In this document: piece by piece, positions 15,888-24,568 of the stretch
How positions within the stretch are numbered: the stretch's first letter is position 1
Layout of the letters: the number at the start of each line of letters is the position of its first letter
Assembly (NCBI GenBank): GCA_041481365.1
Contig: JBGPBS010000006.1
Span: 1-35,516, forward strand
Length of the DNA stretch: 35,516 nt
Reading direction: 5' to 3'
Source: DASPTR01 sp041481365
GTDB taxonomy: Archaea; Thermoproteota; Bathyarchaeia; Bathyarchaeales; Bathycorpusculaceae
Made by a program: the position numbers and the translations under genes
The notes under the pieces: model-generated
Seen by the model: only the letters and a program-made list of their open reading frames with translations
What the model was told of the DNA's origin: nothing
Databases searched by the model: none

Positions 15888-16365
15888 CTTTCTTCTCCAC
15901 TTCCCCTTTCTTTATCCAAGACACGCTAGACCACATATGTTCCTTTTGCATGCAGCAGAACTCCTCATGATAATGACCTGATAATCCATTCTTGCCTAGG
16001 CCTGAAATGTACGAATTTTCTTGGACTCAGCAGCGGAAAAAGAGGTCATCCGCATAGCGTACCCGTACCTCGATGTCTTCATAGTCCACTTGAGAGGCTG
16101 TCAGCGTGGAATTTCAATCTTTTGGTTCTCAGGGACGGTTAGCGCGCGCTACGCCTTTGCATTTCTTGCGCCATTTCAGTATTTCTTCTCTTAGCAACGT
16201 GGCGAGGCGCAGGGTTCAGATCTCACATTTTGAAAAGAAAAAAGGGGGATTGCGCGGGAGAAATTAGGTGGAGTGAGTAGATTTCCTCATCGTCCAAGTT
16301 TTGTGTATCAACCAAACTATTTATGTCTTGAATGCTATTCTGCTCGATGTTGTCAGATGATCTAG
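15888..16365. other. 478-bp stretch with no supported gene
   Basis: I see no convincing gene, tRNA or terminator here. The minus strand at 16027-16116 has a 28-codon open piece ending ...VRVRYADDLFF, which contains a YADD string like that of reverse transcriptases. It is bounded by TGA stops and has no other RT landmarks. The right end (16310-16324) carries a TATA-type promoter for the next gene. Confidence 0.5.
16310..16324 (+). promoter_or_regulatory. TATA-type promoter for the glutamine amidotransferase gene
   Basis: AACCAAACTATTTAT is followed about 40 nt later by the ATG at 16366. It combines an A-rich BRE-like part with a TATA-like CTATTTAT. The identical 15 bases occur upstream of the polyferredoxin gene on the other strand (32988-33002). 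Confidence 0.45.
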
Positions 16366-17152
16366 ATGTGCGGCATATTTGGATTTGCACTCAAGAAGCC
16401 CATTCCGACTGTTCAAGCTTTGAAGGTTCTTGAAGAGTTAGAGGTTCACAAGTATGCGAGTGAACCCACTCCTGTTGGCGGATATGGTGCAGGCGTAGCC
16501 GTTCTTGATAAGGATGGAGGCGTCGTTCATTGGAAGGTTGGCAAAGTTGGCGGGGCTTCACCCGCGAAGCAGTTGGCCAGCATCGTTGACGCCGGTGAGG
16601 CTTCAGTATTGATTGGACACGTGAGGATGCCGAGTCCCGAGTTTATGGCTACCGAAGTTCAAAGAGGCCGCCCAACCCTACGTGGTTCAACGTGACCCAA
16701 TGTTGACGGTTGCCTCGGTCCACAACGGCAAGGTGCAGAACTATGAGGAACTGCGAGCAAAGATGGGCAAAGCACACCTGTTTGAATCCGAGAAGCTCAA
16801 GCTTATCGATTCGGAAGTTATCCCCCACTTTTTCGAAGAACTGCTTAGCGAGAAGGAAGAAACTGATGAGGCGCTGTATTCGCTTTTCTGCACTCTGCAA
16901 GGTTCAAATGCAATTGCTCTCCTGCATGCAGGCGAAGAAAACGCGTTCATACATTTAATCCACAAGGGAAAAACGAGAGGCCTGAAGGTCTGGACGAACG
17001 ATCGAAATGAGATGGTTTTCTGCAGCAGAAGGGAACCATTGACCAAAGAGTTTGGTGACATCCTATCTAAAGGAGAGTTCAAAGAGAAAGTCTCAATTTC
17101 GCACCACGAAGACGCAGGGCTAAAGCTTTCCTTCCAGATCGCAGCAAGCTAA
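16366..17152 (+). pseudogene. Class II glutamine amidotransferase-type protein, broken by a frameshift
   Basis: The first frame starts MCGIFGFALKKP, with the catalytic Cys2 of class II glutamine amidotransferases, and continues to IGHVRMPSPEF; it ends at a stop near 16693. The second frame continues the same fold with KFKEAAQPYVVQRDP and TVASVHNGKVQNYEELRAK, the usual V-x-H-N-G-x-x-x-N-Y-x-E-L motif, to a TAA at 17150-17152. One extra base near 16654 (in ACCGAAGTTC) or two missing bases would join them into about 262 residues. Both halves keep intact motifs, so either this is an assembly error, a recent mutation, or a frameshifted reading. Its synthase partner domain is absent, so its acceptor is unknown. 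Confidence 0.8.
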
Positions 17153-17196
17153 AAGGATAAACCCCGCATCCGCCGATTATTCTTCGGAATCCTCCA

Positions 17197-20103
17197 ATGC
17201 CAAAGGCCTCAGACTCCAACGCCTTCAATCTGCTTGCAAAGCCCGTGCGCGAAGCGCTGGACGCGCTGGGTTTTTCTGAACCAACCTTACCGCAGGTTCT
17301 GGCTTTTCCATCGATTCTAGCAGGGCGGAACGTGCTGCTGATTGCACCTACCGGATCTGGAAAGACTGAGGCCGTCCTTCTTCCCATTTTCTCCAATTTC
17401 ATCCTACAAAGAGAGGAGAAGGGCATAGCAGTAATCTACATCACGCCTTTGAGGGCCTTGAACCGCGACATGCTGAAACGCTTGAGTTTCTGGGCTTCAA
17501 AACTTGACATCTCAATCGAGGTTAGGCACGGCGACACGGAAACGAAGCTCCGCAGGAGGCAGGCCATCTCGCCCCCGAACATGCTCGTCACGACACCTGA
17601 GACCCTTCAAGCTATTCTGCCAGGCCTGAGGATGAAACAGCACCTTAGCCACGTCAAATGCGTGATCGTCGACGAAGTGCACGAGCTGGCTTCGAGCAAA
17701 CGCGGGGTCCAGCTTGCCGTGGCCCTAGAACGACTGTTCGAGGTAACCGGAAAAGAGTTTCAGAGAATAGGGCTATCAGCTACGGTTGGCAACCCAGATG
17801 ATGTTGCGAAGTTTGTGGTCGGTACGGGTAGAGACGTGCAGGTGGTTCAGGCGATGTTGCCGAAGGGTTACAAATACACTGTAGAGAACCCAAGTCCGAC
17901 TGATGCAGATTATGATTTGGCCGGCAGGCTGCGAACTTCGCCCGAAGCCGCGGCTAGGATCAGGCGAATAGTTGAGCTCGTTGACTCTCACCAGTCAACT
18001 TTGATTTTTGTAAACAGTAGGCAGAATGCTGAGATGCTGGGCTACAAATTCAATCAACTCGGCAGGGCTGACATAGCGGTCCATCACGGTTCGCTGTCAA
18101 GAGAGGAACGCACTCAGGTCGAGGACGAGTTCAAGGCCGGCGTCCTGAAAGCCCTCGTGTGCACGAGCACCCTAGAGTTGGGCATCGACATCGGCTCCGT
18201 AGACCTTGTTGTTCAGTATCTTTCACCCAGACAGGTCAGCAGCTTGATCCAAAGAGTCGGTCGAAGTGGTCACCGCCTAGACATGCTTTCGGAAGGCATC
18301 ATTGTCACAGCCTTTCCAGACGACACGCTTGAATCAGTCGCCGCTGTCAAAAACGCCAAAGAGAGTAAACTTGAGCCCGTGCTGATTCATGAAGAAGCCT
18401 TGGATGTTTTGGCTCACCAGATCGTCGGCCTGCTTATCGACAAGGGAACCATGAAAATCGACGAATTGTTGGCCGTCCTCTGCAGGGCTTATCCTTACCG
18501 AAACCTTTCGATAGAGACTCTTTCTGACGTGATGTATTTTTTAGACAGCTTGAACGAGGTAAGGTTTGACGAAGAAGGAAGAGTCTTGAGGAAGGCACGG
18601 CGAACCAGGAAGTACTACTACGAGAATTTGAGCATGATCCCCGACGAGAGGCGCTATCCAATCGTGAACGTGATCTCGGACCGTAAAATCGGGATCTTGG
18701 GCGACGAGTTCATGGCTTTGCACGCCCGCGTCGGCCTAAACATGATCGTCAAGGGCAAGGTATGGCGGATCGTGCAGATTGAAGAGGAGACAGGCACAGT
18801 TTACGTGGTGCCTTCGGAAGATCCGCTTGCGGCGATCCCCGGTTGGGACGGGGAGATGATTCCCTTGCCCTTTGATTTGGCGCAGCAGACGGGATTGATG
18901 AGGGAAAGACTCTGGCAACTATTGAAGGAGACAGGCGACATCGAGGTTGCTGCCGAAAAAGCTGGAAGGGAGCTTGCCACGGGCAAGAAGGATCTGCTTC
19001 AAGCCGCGAAAGAGGTTGAGGAACAAGTTAAGCAGGGAGCGCCTTTGCCTACGCACAGGCATATCGTGGTTGAGGCTTTTGACAAGTATCTTATTGTTCA
19101 TGCTTCTTTCGGAGAGATCGTGAACCGCACCTTGGGCGGCGTGTTTGACACCGTGCTCTCTGATCGAGAGGTGATCGTCGGCTGGTGGAACGACGGTTAC
19201 CGCATTCTGATCGAGGCTAGGCATAGGTTGACTCCGCAGGAATTGGAGAGCCTGAGCAAGGCCATGTTCAGCTTGTCAGATGAGGAAATAGCGAAAGCTT
19301 TCAACGAATATCTGGAAGCAAAGTTCCCGTTTTCCTACAAGATGAGGTTCGTCGCCCAAAGGTTCGGGGCCTTGCCTCGTGGAAAGACCATGGGTCCTGA
19401 GAGGGAAGGTCAGTTGGTTCATCAATTTGGGGACACGCCCATCTATGATGAGACCCTGCGTGAAGCCTTGGTTGAGAAGGTCGATGTTTCGAAGACCAAG
19501 GAGATCATGAACGATATTAAGAATGGAAAAACCAAGGTTAGCACGATCTATCGCGCGGAGAAGCCTACACCCTTGGCTTATCACATTCTAGAAAAGTTTT
19601 CGGATGTTTCGGAGCTGATGGCCCCCGAACAGGTCTTGCTGAGTAACATTGAGAAGATGAAGAGGGCCATTGAAGCCAGGATCGCATCACTGGTATGCAT
19701 GCAGTGCGGTGAATGGGACGGTCAGACTAGGATTAGGAGCCTGCCAGAACTGCCTGAATGCGGAAAATGCAGGTCAAGGCTCTTGGCTCCGCTGTACCCT
19801 AGCCAGGATTCAATTCGCGTTCGTGAGCTCTTGAAGAAAAGACGCGAAGGCGGGGAATTGTCGAAAGACCAGCTTAGGGAACTGACTCATGCGAGGCGGA
19901 GCGCCGACTTGGTTTTGAGTTATGGAAAAAAGGCAATAACCGCGCTAGAGGTCAAGGGTGTTGGTCCTGAAACGGCCTCCAGGATTCTTGGGAAAATGCA
20001 TGCGAAGGAGGATGAGTTTTACATGGACCTTCTGAAGGCGAAAATACAGTATTTGCGGACAAGGGAATACTGGGATGACAAGGAACGCCAGAGAAAGCCC
20101 TGA
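17197..20103 (+). CDS. Lhr-type superfamily 2 helicase with zinc finger and HhH tail
   Basis: This is an ATP-dependent DNA/RNA helicase of the Lhr group, a family linked to DNA repair and recombination. Residues 49-58 hold Walker A (APTGSGKTEA), 159-162 the DEVH box, and 194-196 the SAT motif (LSATVGNP). The second RecA domain has TSTLELGIDIGSVDLV and QRVGRSGHR. Winged-helix and Lhr-core regions follow to about 820. Near residues 833-860 there is a C-x2-C-x17-C-x2-C zinc-finger candidate (SLVCMQCGEW then PECGKCRS), and near 905-930 a helix-hairpin-helix (EVKGVGPETASRIL). At 968 residues it is slightly longer than typical. The start is ATG 17197, 44 nt after the previous gene. Confidence 0.9.
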   Translation: MPKASDSNAFNLLAKPVREALDALGFSEPTLPQVLAFPSILAGRNVLLIAPTGSGKTEAVLLPIFSNFILQREEKGIAVIYITPLRALNRDMLKRLSFWASKLDISIEVRHGDTETKLRRRQAISPPNMLVTTPETLQAILPGLRMKQHLSHVKCVIVDEVHELASSKRGVQLAVALERLFEVTGKEFQRIGLSATVGNPDDVAKFVVGTGRDVQVVQAMLPKGYKYTVENPSPTDADYDLAGRLRTSPEAAARIRRIVELVDSHQSTLIFVNSRQNAEMLGYKFNQLGRADIAVHHGSLSREERTQVEDEFKAGVLKALVCTSTLELGIDIGSVDLVVQYLSPRQVSSLIQRVGRSGHRLDMLSEGIIVTAFPDDTLESVAAVKNAKESKLEPVLIHEEALDVLAHQIVGLLIDKGTMKIDELLAVLCRAYPYRNLSIETLSDVMYFLDSLNEVRFDEEGRVLRKARRTRKYYYENLSMIPDERRYPIVNVISDRKIGILGDEFMALHARVGLNMIVKGKVWRIVQIEEETGTVYVVPSEDPLAAIPGWDGEMIPLPFDLAQQTGLMRERLWQLLKETGDIEVAAEKAGRELATGKKDLLQAAKEVEEQVKQGAPLPTHRHIVVEAFDKYLIVHASFGEIVNRTLGGVFDTVLSDREVIVGWWNDGYRILIEARHRLTPQELESLSKAMFSLSDEEIAKAFNEYLEAKFPFSYKMRFVAQRFGALPRGKTMGPEREGQLVHQFGDTPIYDETLREALVEKVDVSKTKEIMNDIKNGKTKVSTIYRAEKPTPLAYHILEKFSDVSELMAPEQVLLSNIEKMKRAIEARIASLVCMQCGEWDGQTRIRSLPELPECGKCRSRLLAPLYPSQDSIRVRELLKKRREGGELSKDQLRELTHARRSADLVLSYGKKAITALEVKGVGPETASRILGKMHAKEDEFYMDLLKAKIQYLRTREYWDDKERQRKP

Positions 20104-20169
20104 GTCAACCACTCTCTAAGATGGGGGATGAGTCGCCCGTAGTCAGTACGAACCTTGAACGCTCGAACG

Positions 20170-20529
20170 CTAGCGTTTCTTCTTGATTTTCTTATTGTCC
20201 AGTTTCTTGGCTCGTTTTTTCTTGAAGAACCAAGGGTATCGCTGAACATCCTCGTATACAGGTCTAGGCATGCGCCCCGTGTAGACGTCTGGATGCCCCT
20301 CAGGCGGGACTATTGGATACTTCAGTTTGGTGTTCCTGATCGTCATCCGATAGACCATGTAGATGGAAACCGCAAAAGCAGCAAGTGTGAACAGCAAGTA
20401 AGAGAAGACTCGAGCGAATGCAAAGCCTGCAATTGACAGAGCATATAGGAGCGTGACGAAGAGTAGGCCAAACAAGAATCTCCTTTTCCTGTTCAACTTT
20501 TTCCCTAAATGGATAAATGGACAAATCAT
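20170..20529 (-). CDS. Small basic membrane protein, unknown function
   Basis: The 119 residues have two hydrophobic helices, about 18-37 and 42-60, preceded by a basic KKLNRKRR. A soluble tail (PEGHPDVYTGRMPRPVYEDVQRYPWFF) ends in a very lysine-rich run. I do not recognise it. The frame could extend 33 residues upstream to 20628, but that would overlap the FAH gene start. ATG 20529 places the charged segment directly before the first helix, as expected for a membrane protein. It is convergent with the helicase gene and divergent from the FAH-family gene. Confidence 0.55.
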   Translation of the reverse strand: MICPFIHLGKKLNRKRRFLFGLLFVTLLYALSIAGFAFARVFSYLLFTLAAFAVSIYMVYRMTIRNTKLKYPIVPPEGHPDVYTGRMPRPVYEDVQRYPWFFKKKRAKKLDNKKIKKKR

Positions 20530-20630
20530 GCATATACGGTTTACCCATTGGTTGAAGATGACTTCCGCAAATGATAAGGAGTCCCAAGCAGAATACAGAT
20601 GGCTGATTGGGTCTGAAAGAGGATTCATCC

Positions 20631-21542
20631 ATGAAACTGGCTCGCTATCTCTGCAAAAGAAGTGCGCATGGAAATAGGGAATGCTACGGGTTCTTGCTGG
20701 CGGACAAGGCAGTATGCTTGCACCGCTTGGCTAAAATCTCCGACATAAGATTTCCACCTTTGCTTAAGGACTTCATAGTTCTGGGATCGAGTGCCTTGGA
20801 AAAAGCTGAGCACCTGCTTGAAAAGGCTTCCGAAAGGAATATCGAAGATGCATCTTTACTCGCCGATCAGGTTAGGCTTCTCGCACCAATTCCTTTTCCT
20901 CCCAAAATCATCTGTCTCGGCTTGAACTACCGGGATCATGTTTCGGAAACAGGAGGGGCAATCCCTGATGAGCCGATAATTTTCATGAAGCCACACACGG
21001 CAATTATCGGTCCCAACGAAAAAATCGTGAAGCCGAGTTTTGTCAGGAAGCTCGATTATGAGGCTGAGTTAGCCGTGGTCATAGGAAAACGGGCTAAGAA
21101 TGTCTCAGTTTCAGAGGCTGGGTCATGCATCTTTGGATACACCATTCTGAATGATGTCTCAGCCCGGGACATCCAGTTCAAGGATAAACAGTGGACAAGA
21201 GGGAAGGGCTTTGACACCTTCGCCCCGACTGGGCCATGCATAGTCACAGCGAGTCAGCTTCAAGACGTTTCTGACCTTTCCATTCGCACATGGGTCAACG
21301 GTGAGCTTCGACAGAACTCAACGACAAGGAACATGGTCTTTAATGTTTATGAATTAGTGCATCACCTGAGCCGCGTGATGACTCTGGAATCATGTGACAT
21401 CATTGCAACAGGTACCCCTTCTGGCGTGGGTTTTGCAATGAAACCGCGCCCAAAGTTCCTCCACCCCGGTGACAGCGTGCGGATTGAAATCGAGAAGATC
21501 GGCGTCCTCGAAAACAAGGTCGTTGAATCAAGGCAGGATTAG
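20631..21542 (+). CDS. Fumarylacetoacetate hydrolase (FAH) family enzyme
   Basis: The 303-residue protein has the FAH catalytic fold. GLNYRDH near residues 101-107 is the substrate-loop motif. DYEAELAVVIGK near 138-149 carries the metal-binding glutamates, GYTILNDVSARDIQ near 166-179 carries the aspartate ligand, and GTPSGVG near 262-268 is the C-terminal family signature. Members hydrolyse acylpyruvates or decarboxylate or isomerise dicarboxylic keto acids with Mg2+; the substrate cannot be fixed from sequence. ATG 20631 is chosen over a TTG at 20607 because GAAAGAGGA lies about 8 nt upstream. It is transcribed alone, divergent from the small membrane protein. Confidence 0.92.
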   Translation: MKLARYLCKRSAHGNRECYGFLLADKAVCLHRLAKISDIRFPPLLKDFIVLGSSALEKAEHLLEKASERNIEDASLLADQVRLLAPIPFPPKIICLGLNYRDHVSETGGAIPDEPIIFMKPHTAIIGPNEKIVKPSFVRKLDYEAELAVVIGKRAKNVSVSEAGSCIFGYTILNDVSARDIQFKDKQWTRGKGFDTFAPTGPCIVTASQLQDVSDLSIRTWVNGELRQNSTTRNMVFNVYELVHHLSRVMTLESCDIIATGTPSGVGFAMKPRPKFLHPGDSVRIEIEKIGVLENKVVESRQD

Positions 21543-21614
21543 CATTCTGCCATAGATTTTTTTCTAGCTTCCTGAACAACCAACATCCGTCTTTGCTGAT
21601 GGCACACAATCATG

Positions 21615-21621
21615 CTTATAA
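21615..21621 (+). promoter_or_regulatory. TATA-box candidate for the AhpD-like gene
   Basis: CTTATAA lies 36-42 nt before ATG 21657, predicting a transcript start near 21645. Because the longer ATG option at 21612 lies at or before this box, the shorter start is preferred. Confidence 0.5.
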
Positions 21622-21656
21622 TGAGAAAGCACAGATTAAGTCATGGAGCGAATGAT

Positions 21657-22049
21657 ATGGGTGAGTACGAAGAGACTTTGAAAGACATCGAGAAGACGTT
21701 GGGAATTGTCCCAGGCTTCATGAAAGCCATTCCCAAAGACGTGTTGACGAAAGACTGGCCGCTGATGAAGAAATACCAAATGGGAGAATCGGAGATTCCG
21801 GCAAAATACAGAGAATTCATGGGGCTTGCAGTAGCCGCAAACATCAAGTGCCCCTACTGCACGCTGATGCATACGGCAATGGCAACGGGTTACGGGGCCA
21901 AAGACAAGGAACTGTCAGAGGTAGCCTTTCTCGCCAGCCTAACCGCCAGATGGAGTGCAATGCTCCACGCCCTGCAATACAACTATGACACGTTTGAGAA
22001 AGAAGTACACCAGATCGGCGAGTACGCAAAGAAAAACGCCAAAAGATGA
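21657..22049 (+). CDS. AhpD-like / carboxymuconolactone decarboxylase family protein
   Basis: The 130-residue helical protein carries the AhpD signature: E53 in YREFMGLAVA, then C65-x2-C68 and H72 in CPYCTLMHTAMA. In AhpD-type proteins this pair forms a redox-active disulfide used in peroxide detoxification with AhpC-type partners; no partner is nearby. Members of this family in archaea are often stand-alone with unknown electron donors. The start is ATG 21657, with GGAG 10 nt upstream, consistent with the TATA box at 21615. A 15-codon longer reading from 21612 is possible but less likely. Confidence 0.88.
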   Translation: MGEYEETLKDIEKTLGIVPGFMKAIPKDVLTKDWPLMKKYQMGESEIPAKYREFMGLAVAANIKCPYCTLMHTAMATGYGAKDKELSEVAFLASLTARWSAMLHALQYNYDTFEKEVHQIGEYAKKNAKR

Positions 22050-22197
22050 TCCTACACTCTTTCCTTCCCGTTTTCTATTGATACGCTAGCATCGGCCATG
22101 ATCATGGTTCGAGCAGACGATTCGTTCGGGTCGTCATACGCCGCGTGAGAAATCCCGAGTAAAATGAGAAAAAGGCCAAATGCTTTACGCCAAGAAC

Positions 22198-22205
22198 GTT
22201 TATCA
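22198..22205 (+). promoter_or_regulatory. TATA-box candidate for the PDCD5-family gene
   Basis: GTTTATCA lies about 26-33 nt upstream of ATG 22231, which places the transcript start at the start codon and predicts a leaderless mRNA. Confidence 0.4.
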
Positions 22206-22230
22206 GTTTGAGAGTGGTTTCTGACCGACT

Positions 22231-22602
22231 ATGAGTGACAGTGAATTAGAGGCGATTAGGCGAAAAAGACACTTGGAGTTCCAGAAAAAGATTGCTACGA
22301 AACAAAGCAAGACCGAGAAGACGGATGCTAATGAAGTCTTAAACAGCGTTTTAAAAGGCAGAGCTTGGGAGGTTTTTAACGCCGCAAGTTACCAATTCCC
22401 GCAGATCATGAGCAGGGTAAAGCAGTTGCTGGTGAAGCTTGCTTCATCAGGTGAGATAAAAGAAGTGTCTGGAGAGGAGCTTTATCTCTTTTTGGTAGAT
22501 CTCGGGCTGAAAGTCAAACTTGAGACGAAGATCGAGTATGCGAGTCATGGAGAAGTCAAGTCACTTCAGGATAGATTAAAAGAAGAGCTGCGCAAAACAT
22601 GA
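22231..22602 (+). CDS. PDCD5-family DNA-binding protein
   Basis: The 123-residue protein matches the small helical PDCD5 family, found in all archaea and eukaryotes, whose archaeal members bind DNA. The N-terminal part is a charged disordered helix (SELEAIRRKRHLEFQKK). The core has three helices around residues 38-100: VLKGRAWEVFNAASYQFPQIMSRVKQLLVKLASSG, then EVSGEELYLFLVDLGLKVKLETKIEYASHG, the family signature. It appears to be monocistronic and leaderless. The neighbours on either side are unrelated enzymes. Confidence 0.9.
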   Translation: MSDSELEAIRRKRHLEFQKKIATKQSKTEKTDANEVLNSVLKGRAWEVFNAASYQFPQIMSRVKQLLVKLASSGEIKEVSGEELYLFLVDLGLKVKLETKIEYASHGEVKSLQDRLKEELRKT

Positions 22603-22653
22603 AGAGAATAATATGGAGTCCCGAAGACTGCTCTCCCTCCTCAAGTCGTTGAC

Positions 22654-23946
22654 CTATCTGGAAGAAATGCGGGAAACAATCTCACGGTTTTGCCTTCTTT
22701 TCCTCACCAGATAGTATACGGAACTAGCGATTATTATTGCTGCTGTGGCAATCCAAGATACCTCTGGGAGTGAGAACATGAGGATGACGCAACTGACCAG
22801 ACCAAGGGACGGTATCAATGGGAAGAACGGTACCTTGAACGTTTTCAGATTGGGAATTTTCCTTCGAAGTCTTATTGCTGAAGTGTGCAAGATTATATGG
22901 GTGCATAGCATTGCAAAGCTTGTTATTGCTACGCTTTTCCTCAGGTCTAGAACCAATGCTAGAATTGCCATCATAGCTCCTGTGATGATGATCGAAACAT
23001 AAGGTGTCCCAAATTTCGAGTGGATTTTTGCCAGGATCTTCGGGAACTGCTCATTTCTCGCGATAGCAAATGAGACTCTTGACAAGCCAAGTAGGTTTGT
23101 CAGAAGGACGCTCACGGTGGCAACCAGGGCTCCGAAGGAGACAGCTGCGAATAACGCGAAGTTTCCAGTTGACTTTGCAGCGTCAGCAATCGGAGAACCT
23201 GATCCTGCAAGGTTCGTGTATGGTATGAGACCCGTCGTTATGACCCCCGTTACCACGTAGAGAATTGCAGAGCCTGCCAATGCAAGCAGGATCGACAGGG
23301 GCAACGTTTTCTCTGGGTTCTTGACTTCTTCGCCTAGCGCTGCGATCCTTCCAAAACCTAGATACGCAAAGAATATGAAGCCGGCTCCCTGAAAGATTCC
23401 CCAGATGTTTGGGGCAAATGGAGAATAGTTCTGCGGGTGAACCTGAAAAGCTCCAACTGTGACGAATATGCACAGGATGGCGATTTTTGTCACGACTAGA
23501 ATGTTATTGACTATGGCTGAATATTTCATTCCCACGAGGTTAAGAACCGTCAAGATCAGTGCTGCTGAAACCGCGACGATTTTCAACTCTCCTTCTAACG
23601 CCGGAAAAACCGCTACAAAATAGCTTGCCAATCCCAGGCTTATTGCTGTCCCGGCCACAGTTTGTGCGGACAGCCATAAACACCCCGATATGAACCCGAA
23701 ATACGGGTGGACCATCTCGTAGGCGAACTGGTACGTTCCTCCTTCTTTGGGGATTGCTGAGCTGAGTTCGGCGAAGCTGAGCGCGGTGAACAGGGCAACG
23801 GTTCCTGCAATGAGCATCGAAATAATGACTGCTGGTCCCGCGTAACCTACCGCGATACCTAACACGACGAAGATTCCTGCACCGATTATTGCTCCGATAC
23901 CGATTGCAGTTGCATCGAAAAGGTTGAGAGTTCTCTTTAACTCCAT
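22654..23946 (-). CDS. APC-family amino-acid permease
   Basis: This is a membrane transporter of the amino acid-polyamine-organocation family. There are about 12 hydrophobic segments. The first holds the family motif IGIGAIIGAGIFVVLGI (near residues 16-32 from the chosen start), and FFAYLGFGRIAALGEEVKNPEKTLP is the conserved mid-region. The substrate is unknown but is probably an amino acid. I chose ATG 23946 (430 residues) over GTG 23976, because a TATA element lies at 23980-23988 and the GTG would sit within a few bases of it. It ends 51 nt after the PDCD5 gene in convergent orientation. Confidence 0.9.
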   Translation of the reverse strand: MELKRTLNLFDATAIGIGAIIGAGIFVVLGIAVGYAGPAVIISMLIAGTVALFTALSFAELSSAIPKEGGTYQFAYEMVHPYFGFISGCLWLSAQTVAGTAISLGLASYFVAVFPALEGELKIVAVSAALILTVLNLVGMKYSAIVNNILVVTKIAILCIFVTVGAFQVHPQNYSPFAPNIWGIFQGAGFIFFAYLGFGRIAALGEEVKNPEKTLPLSILLALAGSAILYVVTGVITTGLIPYTNLAGSGSPIADAAKSTGNFALFAAVSFGALVATVSVLLTNLLGLSRVSFAIARNEQFPKILAKIHSKFGTPYVSIIITGAMMAILALVLDLRKSVAITSFAMLCTHIILHTSAIRLRRKIPNLKTFKVPFFPLIPSLGLVSCVILMFSLPEVSWIATAAIIIASSVYYLVRKRRQNREIVSRISSR

Positions 23947-23979
23947 TTTTCCCAACGGCGGATATTTCAGTGACACTGC

Positions 23980-23988
23980 TTATAATAG
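23980..23988 (-). promoter_or_regulatory. TATA-box candidate for the amino-acid permease
   Basis: The minus strand reads CTATTATAA, 34-42 nt before ATG 23946. The predicted transcript start is near 23958, giving a leader of about 12 nt and ruling out GTG 23976 as the start. Confidence 0.5.
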
Positions 23989-24211
23989 ATTCTGTGGTAT
24001 GGTTTTGCCGCCATTCCCAAGACCAGAGGCTTTCCCAAATATGGAAATGCGCATGAATTGCTCGCTTGTTGCGCGCCAGCGCCTATCCTGTCTTATCTCT
24101 GCAGACTTCTCTACACTGCCTTATCAAAGAAACATCTCGACCCGTCTGACTTCTATGGTTGTCTAGAACGGCCAAGTCCAGAAACCGAAAATTTTTTGTT
24201 CAGAACGCGCA

Positions 24212-24529
24212 ATGTATAATGAGGAAGCATGTACTGTGAAGGCGAGAACCGAGAGAAGCGAATGGGTGGGCCCCATAAAGTGTGAACGTGGGCGAAGGGG
24301 GCGCCAAGACATTATCATGGACATTCTTACTGTTGCCAAATATGGAAGCAAGAAGACCAACTTGATTGATAAGGTGAAGTTGAGTTCGGCCCAATGCACA
24401 AAGTATCTTGAGGCTCTGAAAGAAGCAGACTACATTTCGGTAGCAGGTAGAGTTTGGACAACAACGGAAAAAGGGCTCCAAGTCATTAACGCCTGCCAAA
24501 TGTGCCATAGCCTCATGAACATAAAATAA
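24212..24529 (+). CDS. Small winged-helix DNA-binding protein
   Basis: The 105-residue protein contains the archaeal winged-helix pattern from about residue 28. GRQDIIMDILTVAKYGSKKTNLIDKVKLS is followed by QCTKYLEALKEADYISVAGRVWTTTEKG, where R-x-x-I-x-x-D-I-L, KKT-x-L and KYL-x-x-L are typical. These proteins are predicted transcription regulators whose targets are usually unknown. The last 12 residues have CQMCH, an odd C-x2-C-H string that might bind metal. The start is ATG 24212, close behind an A/T-rich run at about 24188-24198; an internal ATG at 24317 would cut the domain. Confidence 0.75.
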   Translation: MYNEEACTVKARTERSEWVGPIKCERGRRGRQDIIMDILTVAKYGSKKTNLIDKVKLSSAQCTKYLEALKEADYISVAGRVWTTTEKGLQVINACQMCHSLMNIK

Positions 24530-24568
24530 TGATTCGACTTCTTCAGTCCAAAGATAACGTTAAGAAGT

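Noticed and set aside
16190..16240. GGTTCAGATCTC resembling a tRNA T-loop
   Set aside because: No matching T-stem, anticodon arm or acceptor stem could be built around it.
20166..20177. 12-bp palindrome AACGCTAGCGTT at the end of the small membrane protein gene
   Set aside because: It overlaps the stop codon, lacks a clear T-run, and is within chance expectation; not called as a terminator.
22096..22107. 12-bp palindrome CCATGATCATGG between the AhpD-like and PDCD5 genes
   Set aside because: Perfect palindromes of this length are expected about nine times in a window this size, and it is not at a promoter.
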